A DNA stretch of 64,000 nucleotides from Promerops cafer (taxonomy: Eukaryota > Chordata > Aves > Passeriformes > Nectariniidae), in contig VZSE01000585.1 in NCBI GenBank assembly GCA_013398275.1, positions 446,022-510,021 on the forward strand, read 5' to 3'. Shown one piece after another: positions 1 to 10,806 of this stretch. The position numbers and the translations under genes are program-made. Position 1 is the first letter of the stretch, and each line of letters begins with the position of its first letter. A model generated the notes under the pieces. That model had not been told where the DNA came from. It saw only the letters and a list, made by a program, of their open reading frames with translations, and searched no databases.

Positions 1-480
1 TGTTGAAATTTTGAAAAATATATATTAAAAAAAAATCAGACGTTTTCTCAGAGAAATTTGAGTTTTTCACTGAAAGCTGAAGACCAGTTTATATATTACA
101 GGTACCAGGAGCTCTGGATAGCCAGCCAGGCAAGGAGGTGGTGGTGCTGGGAGCAACTGAGTGTGATGAAACAGCTCCAGGGAGCCACTTGGAGCACAAC
201 AAACAGGGGCATGGCACAGCAGTGAAGTCATGAGCTCTTGCAGGTGGATCAAGCAGGAAGGTCTCCTCTCTGACTGTCCAAGAGCAGCGAGCAGAGGAGC
301 AGCAAAGAGACTCAGTAGCTGGTAAGGAAGAGAAAGAGAGCTCCTGTCAGCTCCAGCCTTATTGGAGAACTACATTAAGCTTTATCAGTTATGGTGCTGC
401 TGACACACTGTAAAGCCCTGTAGCTTCCAGGGTCACTGAACCAGTCGTGTCAGAGGCCTCCAGACAGACAGACAGACCTG
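1..480. other. Unassigned 5' flank of a CR1 element
   Basis: The first 60 bases are AT-rich. Bases 60-480 are more GC-balanced and purine-rich and contain a short run of three 'acag' units near 463-475. No long frame, splice-flanked exon or recognised repeat is evident. It may belong to the 5' part of the adjacent CR1 copy or to another old insertion, but I cannot assign it. Confidence 0.3.
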
Positions 481-2290
481 CTGGTGGGAGATGGCTGCCA
501 GGAGTGTCTGGTGCCTTTTCAGGAAGCTGCAGCTGACAAACTCTTCTTTTGCAGAAACTGTGCTGTGGTTGTGTCATGAGGTGAAGGAGATAGAGGTGAG
601 GCAAAGGCCAGCTTGGCTGAAGAGAAATATTCTCTTGGACATAAGGCAAAAAAGGAAGGTGTATGCCCAGTGGAAGCAAGGTCAGGTGAAATGGGAGGAA
701 TACAGAGATGCTGCTGCCACTGTAGGGAAAAAATTCATATAGCTAAATCTCAGCTGGAATTGAAGCTGGCCAGAACCATAGGGGAAAATAAAATGAGATT
801 TTTCAAATATATTAATGGCAAAAGGCAGTGTGAAAATAACAGCAGCCCATTACAGGATGAGGATGGTCACCTCACAAACAGGGGCAGGGACAAGGCAAAG
901 GTATTCAATGCAGTCTTTGCCTCTGACTTCAGCACAGATGATGAACCAAGGGTGTTACAGTGCCCTGAGCTGGAGGACCATGGCTGTGAGAATAATAAAT
1001 GCTCAGTCGACTCTGAAATTGTGTGGGATCTGTTTTTCCAGCTGCATTTCTACAAATCTATGAGGCTGATAGGATTTAATCCTCAGATCTAGCTGATGGC
1101 ATAGCAAAACTTCTCTAGATGCCTTTTAATAGATCTTGGGAATCTGGAGATGTCCCAGCTGACTGGAAGCTGGTGAAACCCGATTTTCTATAAGGGCAAG
1201 AAATGACAGTCCTGTCAGTTTCTCTTTAGAGCCTGGTAAAGTTATGGAGAAAATTATTTAGGGAGGTATTGAAAAACACCTGAAATACAATGCAGTCTTT
1301 CAGTCAGAGCCAGCACAGCTTCATGAGTGGAAAATCCTGCTTATCAAACCTGATTTCCTTTTATGACAAGGTAACCCACCCAGCTGATCAAGGGAAGCCA
1401 GTGGATGTAATCCTTTTGGATTTCAGTCAAGCTTTCAGTGCTCTCTCTCACAGTATCCTTCTGGAAAAATGTGCAGTACACAGCTGGATAAACACATCAT
1501 GGGATGGGTGAGCAACTGGCTCAGGGATTTGGCACAAAGGGTGGTAGTGAATGGGGGGTGACAACAGACTGGTGACCTGTCACCAGTGGGGTTCCACAGG
1601 GCTCCATCTTAGCCCTGTGCTCCCCAACATCTTCATAAATGACCTGGATGTAGGACTGGAAGGGATACTAAGCAAGTTCACAGATGATACAAAACTGGGA
1701 CAAACTGTTGACTCCCTCGAAGGCAGGGAAGCCCTGCAGAGCAATCCTGAAAAATTAGAGGACTGGGCAATCACTGCCCATGTAGTGTTCAACAAGGAAA
1801 AGTCCCAGATTCTGCTGCTGGGATGGGGCAAGCCTGGATGGATGGACAGACTGGGGAATGAGAGGTTGGAAAGCAGCACCAGGGAAAGGGACCTGGGAGT
1901 CCTGGTCAGTGGCAAGTTGAACATGAGCCAGCAGTGCCCTGGCAGCCAGGAGGGCCAAGCGTGTCCTGGGGGCATCAGGCCCAGCATCATCAGCCGGGCA
2001 AGGGAGGGGATTGTCCTGCTCTGCTCTGCACTGGGGCAGCCTCACCTCGAGTGCTGGGGCAGTGTTGGGTGCCACAGTATAACAAAGGAATTAAGCTGTT
2101 ACAGAGAGTCCAAAGAAGGACTATGAGGGTGGTGAATGCCCTTGAGGGGAAGCCCTATGAGGAGTAGCTGAGGTCACTTGGTCTGTTCAAGCTGGAGAAG
2201 AGGAGACTGAGCAGAGACCTCATTGCAGTCTAGAACTTCCTTGTGTGGGGAAGAGGAGGGGGAGACACTGATCTCTGTGGTGATTTGGCA
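481..2290 (+). mobile_element. CR1-type LINE, degenerate, pol region without 3' tail
   Basis: This is a long non-LTR retrotransposon copy of the CR1 superfamily on the plus strand. The pre-RT linker lies around 540-1100, followed by RT-domain sequence (about 1290-1800) and the post-RT region (about 1800-2230). The frame is broken repeatedly: open pieces lie at 491-742, 613-1092, 1290-1511 and 1551-2126. The sequence stops near 2290, before the CR1 3' UTR, so the 3' end was lost or replaced by the LTR-like block that follows. A sister copy of the same subfamily lies at 12476-13195. The family assignment is strong; the subfamily and the exact 5' boundary are not determined. Confidence 0.88.
1551..2126 (+). 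pseudogene. CR1 reverse transcriptase remnant (palm to post-RT)
   Basis: This is the longest open piece of the CR1 pol gene in the copy, 191 codons. Early in it comes a short Pro-Asn-Ile-Phe-Ile-Asn-Asp-Leu stretch characteristic of LINE RTs. The RT box with paired aspartates (Phe-Thr-Asp-Asp) is encoded at 1677-1688, with the two Asp codons at 1683-1688 intact. The post-RT part carries the usual 'RDLGVLV' and 'NMSQQC' motifs. In an active CR1 the protein would reverse-transcribe its own RNA at a nicked target. Here the upstream finger region is in other frames and the C-terminal part runs out of frame before the usual end, so this is a dead fragment. Confidence 0.8.
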
Positions 2291-2755
2291 CTCTGTTGGT
2301 CAGAGTGATGGCTGCAGTCTTGCAAAAGCAGTGGTCACAGTCGTGTGAAAGTGGTGCTCACAGTCTTGTTGAAGTTCTGGTCCTTCTCTGGATATGTCAA
2401 GTAGTAGTGCCTGAAGTCCCCAAGCCAAAGATTATATATGCTCAGGTTATGGTGGAATTGCTCAGTACCTTCCCTTGGGCCAGATGTTTTGCAATTGATG
2501 GTGTAATAATTCTGTGAGTCATGGGATATTTTTGGGAGTCTTTGATGGTCTAAGTCATTGCAGCTGCCTATCATGCTAGTGCCATTGAGTCTATTATGGC
2601 CCATTAGCAGAGATGACCCCTCAGGCTGGGTATAAATCTGCCAGTGCTTCCCCAGAGGAGAGTTATCACAGCTGAGTCTTTGGTGTGAAGGAAAAAGAAA
2701 CACTACCTTGCCTCAAAGGATTGCCTCTTTTCCTTTATCTCATCTAACACCCAGC
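2290..2755 (-). mobile_element. LTR-like block A (endogenous retrovirus, diverged)
   Basis: The right-hand 170 bases resemble the right-hand part of the block at 43565-44265. Shared elements in the same order are a 'ttgagtc.attatggg' stretch, 'gttatcacagctgag', a purine-rich 'aaaaagaaaca' stretch, and 'cacccagcttgt' at the right edge. Block A has about 50 extra bases between the first two. The minus orientation is taken from the AATAAA in block B. No target-site duplication was found. It lies directly after the truncated CR1 at 481-2290. Old solo LTR is the best reading; a non-LTR repeat is possible. Confidence 0.5.
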
Positions 2756-2887
2756 TTGTAGTCTGAGGTGTCAGGTGTGCACTAGGCAGGGATGACAGGG
2801 AGTACGGGTGGGCTGGGTGGAATACACACCTTGGTTACACCTGCATAGTGCTAAACTGGCACCCTACTCCTGTAACCTGGACATTTA

Positions 2888-3050
2888 GGTAAACTGTTTC
2901 AGCTCCTTTAGCCTTTACTCATGGTCACTCTACTCCAGAACCCTGTCTTAGTGGCCCTCCTCCTCCAGAATTCTGCAAAATGTCAAGCTTTGTCTTGTAC
3001 TTGGAAGTGCAGAAAAAGACACAATGTTTCAGATGCATCTTCTATCCATT
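2888..3050 (-). mobile_element. Old CR1 3'-region fragment
   Basis: Read on the minus strand, this stretch follows the order of the CR1 region just upstream of the 3' UTR (the part encoding the end of ORF2). Recognisable landmarks are 'agctcctttagcctttactc' and a later 'cttgtacttggaagtgcag' segment. It is heavily diverged and may belong to the same insertion as the CR1 end that follows. Confidence 0.55.
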
Positions 3051-3071
3051 CTTCCCTCCACTTCAGTAATA

Positions 3072-3275
3072 CACAGAATCCTTAAAGTTTTTAGGTTGGA
3101 AAATACCTACAAGGTCATTGAGTCCAGCTAACGCTGCCAAGCCCACCATTAAACCATGTTCCCAAGTGCCACATCTGCATGCCTCCTAAATTCCTCCAGA
3201 GATGGGGACTCCACCACTGCCCTGGCCAGCCTGCTCCAGTGGTTGACAACCTCTGTTATGTGTGGTCTTGTTTGC
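3072..3275 (-). mobile_element. CR1 3' end, antisense
   Basis: On the plus strand this starts with 'cacagaatcc', then 'aggttggaaaatacctac' and 'aaggtcattgagtccagc', which is the reverse complement of a CR1 terminus. The 'gatggggactccaccactgc' and 'agcctgctccagtggttgac' segments that follow are the usual next landmarks inward. The insertion therefore points to the left. Confidence 0.82.
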
Positions 3276-3914
3276 AGCAACAGTAGATTGATGACTTGGT
3301 TCATCTTGTTCACTCATTCAACAAATTCTTTTTTAATAATTTTGCTTCATGGCTAGCAGTTCCAAATTTCCATTACTTTAAAAACATAGAATGAGCTCCT
3401 TGAAGTTGTTAAAGTGAAGTTCTTCAATCACAATAACTCTAGTTTCCAGCACTGGGTATTTAAAATCACTTAGAGGACATTTATTTGTACGTGACTTGTC
3501 ATAAAAGTGGCATTGTAAAATTAAAAGGAGATACAGACATGTAGTAGTGAGGTATGGAAGCAAGGTTTGTGAGACTTTCAGGGTCTTCCATACAAGTATT
3601 GCAGGTATTGTAGTTAGCTTTGCTGGTTGTTTGTGTTATTGACAATATGGATCAGGTAAAAGATGCTTTTCTCATGACACAAAGTCTGTGTTGGATAACT
3701 TCTGCAAGTATTCCCTTTTTCAATGCAGATAAGCAGTGTCTGAAAAAATACTGATTAGATCACTAGTTGCAGAGAGAATTTTGCTGGACTTAAGAAAGAA
3801 TTAGGGCCACAACCATAACAAGAGCTTGTAAGATGTGAATGAATAACATTATAGCTTTTGGTCTGCACCTGCAAAGGGCATTACTATATCCTGTGAAGGA
3901 CCAGGTGCAAGACT

Positions 3915-4060
3915 GACAGAATCTCATATTATGTCAAGTTGGAAGGACAGATAAGGACTGAGTCCAACTCCCTGCTCTTCACAGGACTACCTTAAACTAA
4001 ATTACATGACTAAGAACATCAACTAGATGCTCCTTGAAGGTTCAATGGTGTTGCTGAAAG
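3915..4060 (-). mobile_element. CR1 3' end fragment, antisense
   Basis: The order 'cagaatctcatattatgtc', 'agttggaaggacag', 'tgagtccaactccctgctct', 'cacaggactacct' matches the reverse complement of a CR1 3' UTR. It is more diverged than the copy at 3072. The segment between the two (3276-3914) is unassigned. Confidence 0.65.
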
Positions 4061-6595
4061 GATAGGAAGTTACAGTCAAAATAATATCCCTTTAGTGGGC
4101 TTTGAACAGCAGAGCTCTGAACATTTCTCACTACTTATTTCCTTAATACTCTTTAATCCTGTGCCTGATCAAGGGCGTGTTGTCTTGTAGCGTAGGAGCA
4201 GAACAGATTTGGCCTTGTCATAGATAGAAATTTCTATTTGGAGTACAGTGTGGATTTAGCCTTTAAGTACTCATATCTTCATGCAGAAATTTTGCAAATA
4301 CAGCCTGTTACATAACGGGTATGTTTATTCTAAATAAATAATACTCTCCTTTCTGGAAGTTGAGTTGGTTTGCCTCCACCATGGAAGCACATGATTGTGC
4401 TTTAGATTAACTTCAAATCAGTGAAACAACTACGTATCAAGTGATAACCAACCAAGACTCTTGACTCACCTTCATAATTTATGGAGAAAGGCATATTTTC
4501 TTCTAGCTTATAATCAGGAGCTGCAGTGCATCACTTCTTGCTGGTACCTCTCTCACATCACCAATGGTGTTGGGAGTCTATAGCAGTAAGCTTTTGCTGC
4601 ATAATTTAATCTTCAGGTGGCTGAAGCTGGGTGCATTGTGTCCCACTCCAAGATAATGTCTGCTCTCCAAAAGACTGGGCAAGAGAGCTGTGCTGATGTT
4701 CCTTGTTCAGGAAGTTGATTGGAGGAGGGGGAGAGCTTGAGAAAGGTGTTGAAAGCCAGGATGCAATGACATGAAGAGGTCCAAGCATAAAATTGTTCCC
4801 CAAACCAGATTCTCTGTCTTCCGACCAGCTCCATTTAGCAAGACAAAATTTATCTTTTTGATTATATGTAACAAGCATGTAGTGAGCATGACTGAGTGGG
4901 CTCTCATTCCACCTGCACTTCATCCCTTTGTAAGTGTAAACTCACTCAAAAATAATTTATATAGTTGTATTAGTTTGCAGAACTGCAATTTCCTGGATGC
5001 AGAATTATCTGGGCACGTGTCATGCTCAGTGCCTCTTTCCTCATACTTCCCCCATAATTTTTTTTTACACATGGTAGATGGAATTAACTAGAACATTGTC
5101 TGAGGGTGTTTCTCTTTCTCTTGATGTTCCTGGATATTTCACATCTCAAGTCCTTGATGCATCATTTAAAACATAAACCGATTGCTTTGGGTTTAAAGGT
5201 AAATTACAGTAAATCAAAAATAATTGGTATTCAGCACTCAAATAGCAATTTCAGACTATGACTTATCACTGTGACATTTCTCCCTAAGGGTCTTGAGTAC
5301 CTCAGAATATTTATGCCATCAAGCTAATGCAAGCTATTTAAAATTACTGCATTTGTAGCTACTATTAAGTGTTGTGACATGCTATGATTTTTCTCTGTAG
5401 TTTTTTGTTTTGTTTTGTTTGGTTGGTTTTATTTTTTATATTTCCCATGGGAACTAAACAGTCAGAAGTTCCTTGAGCTTAAGAAAGCATAGGCTGCCCA
5501 GAGAATGGCTGTTTGTGCTCAAGTGGAGTTAATATGTTTCAACAGCAAGCCCACTTTGGCTTGAAACAATGAGGTGTTTGAGCCTAAATGGATTTTACAG
5601 TATTGTACATGAATGTATTGTACATGTATTTTAAAATTAATATAAAAGCTTTTCCATATCATGTTCATGCATATTTCATGCATACTTCAGTATCATATCT
5701 TTTGCTTCTCTATGCAATTTCTGACAGAGGTGAAACACTTGCTGGAGCCGTAGGTACTGTTGATTATTACTGGCATAGTAATAAAGAAGATACATACTGA
5801 TTTTAGTGCTTGGCCTTGCTAAGCACCATGATGTTGAATGAGAGCATGTGTTGGCAGACGTAATTTCTGGTTTTGGTTGGGTTATTGTTTTTTTTTTTTA
5901 AAGAGTTTATTTCATCCATATAGGAAACATATCAGCATATATTTGTCTTGTGTGAAGATAAACGTAATTAACATCTCTCCATATTCACCAGCATAACTGT
6001 TTACTGCCAACCTCACCCATCCCCAAATCTGAGCCTTACCTTATCTCAACAGTATTTTTTTTTTTAAATAAACTCATAGTTATTTTGATTCATTTGGAGC
6101 ACAAAGTCTTAATGCTATGAATCTGCTGAGATTTGTAGAGGTTAGTACATCTTCCATGTTTTTCTTCCATTTTTGTTTTTTTGGCACATTGACTAGCAAA
6201 AGGTTGAAAATGCAGAACATCTAAAAAGCTAGCAAGCTGTTACTAACACAATTTCTTTGTCACTTGCTTCAATTTTCTGATCAATTCATATTATCTGTGT
6301 TTGCTTATCTGCAAATTTATTATACATAATTGTCTTTTACCTATATTAGACAATTGTAATTGGCTTCTTCATTCAGCATTGCTCTCTAAATGTGTGATGT
6401 TTTACAGCTCTTCATTTTTCTTTCAGTGATGGTAAATGTTTCTGAGCAAAGAAATGGTGATGGTGACATAGTCTGTGAGCTTTGGCTAAATAATTATTTT
6501 TCATGGGCTAAGTTCACTCTTTAAGTGGATGATTTATAAAAAAAAACAAGTTACTGTATTGTTACTTCTCTTCCCTGTATTTTTTCCCTGTCTAA
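4061..6595. other. Unassigned unique, AT-rich sequence
   Basis: No exon, RNA gene or repeat family could be supported. Low-complexity patches occur at 5397-5440 (T/G-rich) and 5889-5902 and 6056-6066 (T runs). The open frames here (for example 4606-4923 minus and 4771-5091 plus) overlap each other and show no domain or codon pattern. Confidence 0.6.
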
Positions 6596-6599
6596 GTCA

Positions 6600-7360
6600 T
6601 CCTCACTCTTGATAAACAGAGGAGGGATCACTAGTGAAGACTCTCCACAAATGGCCATGCTTTCTGACAGTTCTGTAGAGGAAAGGTCCCCACTGGCACT
6701 CACTGTAGCTGAGCTTGATCGAATCCTGCAATTGTTTTCCTTTGCTGCTCAGCAGGACAGTGGTGTGTACCTCTTGTCTCCAGCTTCCATCACCAGGGAG
6801 CTCTGGCATCTTTTCAGCATCTTCAGCACTTGTATGATGTTCCGCAGCAGGAGTTAGTCTTTTATCTACAGCTCAGCAATTTTTTCTTGCAGCCGTACAA
6901 GATTATCTCCTACCGCTGGCGACAGACCTTGAATCTCTTCTCCTCAGATTAAAGTCTCTAAAGGGATTTGTTTCGAAACATTCCTGCCTCTTTCCTTGCA
7001 ATAACTCTCATGCTTTTTAGAAGCAGGAGAAATGGATTGAGAAACAGATTGCAAAATCTCTGGTGGCCATCCCTGCTGGTTGAGAGTACCTATTTTCATG
7101 TTTAATTCATATTTTGATTCCTGAAACCCTCAAAAATGGTGTAGACAAAACCTGTTTGCAAAAAATGTAAGCTGCTTTCAGTGACCTGGGAATATCTTGG
7201 GTATCCATTTTTTTCAGGTGCTTTTTCATAGACACATGTGGGAAGGATGTCACTGAGCACTGATACCTTGGCCAGGTCTTTTGCAGCCTCATTTTGATTA
7301 TCATATACTACATACTTCAGCCTAGTCAGTGTGCATATAGTGCACCTTTTCTTTTCCATT
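6600..7360 (-). pseudogene. Possible processed pseudogene of an unknown coiled-coil protein
   Basis: Read right to left, three consecutive open stretches have protein-like rather than random composition. The first is 7359-7102 (85 codons). A second, in another frame, runs to a stop near 6950. A third stretch around 6940-6760 contains a heptad-like Leu/Ile pattern ('LVRLQEKIAEL' just before a stop). The 62-68-codon frame at 6809-6603 overlaps its end. One ancestral reading frame broken by frameshifts and stops, with no intervening introns, would fit a retroposed copy. I see no poly(A) remnant and do not recognise the parent. A chance AT-rich frame cluster is the alternative. Confidence 0.3.
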
Positions 7361-7582
7361 GAAAATAAGAAACTTAAAAACCAGCTAAATGACTGTGTTT
7401 AATCCTGTAGTACCTCTTTAGAAGAGATGTGATGTTTCCCAAACTGTGACCTAAAAGGGAAGCTTTTCTTCTCTAAGTTACAATAAATAGTGGTAGAATT
7501 TGGCTAGTTTTTTTACATTTGCATTTAAATTTTATTTCTCAGGTCTACATGAATGTTTTTAAATATCTGTGTTCTCCATCAA

Positions 7583-7768
7583 CTGGCAGAGAGTGCCCAG
7601 AGAAGCTGTGGATGCTCCATCCCTGGAAGTGTTGAAGGCCAGTTTGGATGGGGCTTTGAGCAACCTGGTCTAGTGGAAAGTGTTCCTGCCCATGGCAGGG
7701 GAGGTTGGAAATAACTAAATTATCCCTAGGGTCCCTTCCAACCCAAACAACACAATGAATCTATGAAT
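7583..7768 (+). mobile_element. CR1 3' end, sense
   Basis: It contains the CR1 3' landmarks in order: 'gcccagagaagctgtggatg', 'ccatccctggaagtgttga', 'gatggggctttgagcaacct', 'ggtctagtgg' and 'gggtcccttccaaccc', ending in 'gaatctatgaatg'. It is a short 5'-truncated insertion, the usual form for CR1. Confidence 0.9.
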
Positions 7769-7789
7769 GTAATTCCTCAAAGACTGAAA

Positions 7790-9826
7790 AAACCCCGTGT
7801 TTTATATTCTAAGGAGATTTTTACTCATAGATTACTAGTTCGTTTTTAGTTTATGCCATTAAAATTGGGAATACTATAGAAAAAAAAAATAGCCATGTAT
7901 AGAAAATTTAAAAAAAAAACAACCAACAAACAACTCTCAACCTCATGTAAGGATTTGGACTTGCTAGCAAGAACTTAAAAAAATAAAATCTATTTTTAAA
8001 AGCCATTATCCATTTGGATTGCTTTTTTCCTCAAAAAGTATTATTCTTTCAAGTTTTGAAGTGAAGCTTCTGGTAGTAGTTTCAGTAAGAGAATTTTGCA
8101 CTGCTACTAAGTAAGTAGAGCAAAAAGAAACACTATCTTCATATTCATCTCTATGTTTTTTTTTTTCAAGTTCTGATAATATAGGAGTATTCATATGGTT
8201 AGAAACGTAGCTGAATCAGGCCCTCCGTTTGTTACTGTTTGCATGCCAAACAAAAAAAAAAATCATATATAAGTTTTTCTCCTTATAGTAGTACATTAAC
8301 CTCTGTGTTTGTGTCTAGTTCATTCATTCTGTTAAGCAAAATACCAGATGTTTGTATTCTTTGAAAATCCAGCTGCACCATGACAAGTTGCTTCACATTC
8401 CACTGGAAACTTCTTTTCAGTGAAGTGGCCAAAAGAGCAGGCTTCATTTCAGCCCACACAACTGGGAGCATCATTATATGCGTGTTTTACTCAGCAATAA
8501 AGTCCTCCTGTTTTTGCTGTTGCAAAAGAGAATGTCTAGCTGAGATGAGTTTTGCACAGCTGCTGACTCAGTTTAGTGGGACCTGGCCTGTGAAACCACA
8601 AGGAAAACTTGCTGCTTGAGCACCAGGAAGCTCCTGGGTTGAATCTGTGTGACAGACTATAACCAGGCATGGACACATGGTACCACCTGTGAAACATGGG
8701 GATTCAGCCATCAGCAGCCAACTCCATTCCTGCATTCAACTCGTGGCTGTGGCAATGATCTCACTAATCACAATTATGCAAGTTTATTTTGCAAAATTTT
8801 TTTTTTTTTTTAATCCTCAGGTATGTGTAAATGTTCACTGTCTCTTCTTGACTCATAATTCATAAAAGGCTTTTATGAAGATCAGACCTACAAAGCAACT
8901 TGTAGTTCCTTCTTGAATTTGATTGCATTATAATTTGAGGTCAATAGTGCGATCTTGCTTTGAACTCCTATGGTAAATAAACATGAAAATAATCTTACTG
9001 TAATTAGATTTTCCTCCCATCCATAACATTGTCTGCAGGATTAAGGCTCAATCTAGCAATTTATTGGGTACTTATGCAAGTTGCTGAGCACTCTGAGCTC
9101 CCACAGACATCAGTGGATTTGAATACTGATGACTGAGTTAAGTGCCACAAGAATATTAAATGTAGGGTTTAAAAATCAGTCTTTTCCCTTATTATTGATA
9201 GTATTTATTGCCACTTATCATACTGAGTCTTTCTTTCTTTAACCTGAAATTGTCACTAAATACACAGATAGATTTTGATCTGACATTGTATTAATAAAAA
9301 TCAGTTATCTTATGAAAAGCCCTGTAAACCACCCATACTACTATCAGATGGGAGAAAAAATGGAATTAAGTAACCTATTCCTTAATTTTCATACAAAAAT
9401 GTTCTCTCTCAAAATCAAGGGAGAAGGTACTTTAGTACATTGTGGGAGTCATGAGGAAAGCTAATTTTTCGTCTTTTCCTTTTAATGTTAGGAATTAAAT
9501 AAGTGTTAATGGTAAAAAATGTTAAGTATACTTGATTATAGATTATACATATATTGTTTCATTTGAAGGAGAAAAAGAAGCAATTCCACCATGCTGTAGA
9601 AATTCAAATATGTTATTGTGTGAATAGAAATGAATGCAGGTGATGAAGATGGCCAAAATCCGCAGCTGAAGTATGAACAGATTTATTCCATCACCATGCT
9701 GGCAAAAGGAGGACACATACACTGCTAAGCTTATTCTATCCTAGTGGGGGCAAAGCTCATCTTTGCACATAACCCATTGGGAAAGGGCTTATGCAATTCC
9801 ATAACCAGTTGAAGCTGTTCCTCCTC
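7790..9826. other. Unassigned unique sequence up to an assembly gap
   Basis: AT-rich DNA with A runs near 7879-7888 and 7910-7919 and a T run at 8800-8812. None of the short open frames here has a recognisable domain. A 'gggttgaatc' at about 8637 resembles a tRNA B box, but no matching A box was found upstream. Confidence 0.55.
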
Positions 9827-10139
9827 NNNNNNNNNNNNNNNNNNNNNNNNNNNNNNNNNNNNNNNNNNNNNNNNNNNNNNNNNNNNNNNNNNNNNNNNNN
9901 NNNNNNNNNNNNNNNNNNNNNNNNNNNNNNNNNNNNNNNNNNNNNNNNNNNNNNNNNNNNNNNNNNNNNNNNNNNNNNNNNNNNNNNNNNNNNNNNNNNN
10001 NNNNNNNNNNNNNNNNNNNNNNNNNNNNNNNNNNNNNNNNNNNNNNNNNNNNNNNNNNNNNNNNNNNNNNNNNNNNNNNNNNNNNNNNNNNNNNNNNNNN
10101 NNNNNNNNNNNNNNNNNNNNNNNNNNNNNNNNNNNNNNN
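9827..10139. other. Assembly gap (313 N)
   Basis: A run of N. The sequence immediately to its right is internal CR1 pol sequence, so the missing bases probably include the 5' part of that CR1 copy. Confidence 0.99.
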
Positions 10140-10806
10140 GGTGGTGATGTTGATGAAAAATTCAACACGAGCCGGCAGCGTGCGCTCGCAGCCCAGCGAG
10201 CCAAAGGCGTTCTGGGCTGCACCCAAAGGAGCGTGGCCAGCAGGGCAAAGGAGGTGACTCTGCCCCTCTGCTCTGCTCCTGTGGGACCCCACCTGGAGTG
10301 CTGGGTACAGTTCTGGTGTCCCAACAGGAGGACATGGAACTGCTGGAGCAACTCCAGAGGAGTGCCAAGAAGCTGATAAGAGGACTGGAGCATCTCCCCT
10401 AAGAAGATATTTTCAGAAAGTTGTGGCTGTTGAAAGTTGTGCGGAAGAGAAGGTTATGTGGAAACCTCCTAGCAACTTTCCAGTAACTGAAGGGGCCCTA
10501 CTGGAAAGCTGGAGAGGGACTCTTTATTAGGAACTGTAGTGATAGGACAAGGAATAATGGGTACAAGTGGAAAGAGGGAAAATTTAGTTTAGATTTTTAG
10601 GAAGACATCTTTTACTATGGGGGAGACAGGACACTGGAGCATGTTGCTCAGGGAAGTTGTGGATGCCCCATCCCTGGTGGTGTTCAAAGCCAGGTTGGTT
10701 TGGGCTCTGGAAAACCTGGTTTAGAGGGACATGTCCCTGCCCACGGTAGCAGGGGTTGGATCTAGACGATCTTTAAGGTCCATTCCAACCCCTTAACATT
10801 CTATAA
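10140..10806 (+). mobile_element. CR1 LINE, 3' half (end of pol plus 3' UTR)
   Basis: Starting right at the gap edge the sequence encodes the post-RT region of CR1 ORF2 ('caacacgagccggcagcgtg', 'gagtgctgggtacagttctg') in degenerate form. It continues through the segment before the 3' UTR ('gcatctcccctaagaagata') into the 3' UTR ('gatgccccatccctggtggt', 'gatctttaaggtccattcca'), ending 'cattctataa'. Stops interrupt the frame. Its 5' part is hidden in the gap. Confidence 0.9.

Noticed and set aside
1580..1990. 136-codon minus frame, similar to the frame at 12695-12901
   Set aside because: Both are antisense to the same CR1 post-RT sequence, so their similarity reflects the repeat and not a gene family.
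9731..10393. 167-220-codon frames around the first gap
   Set aside because: They are carried by N; the non-N part is antisense CR1.
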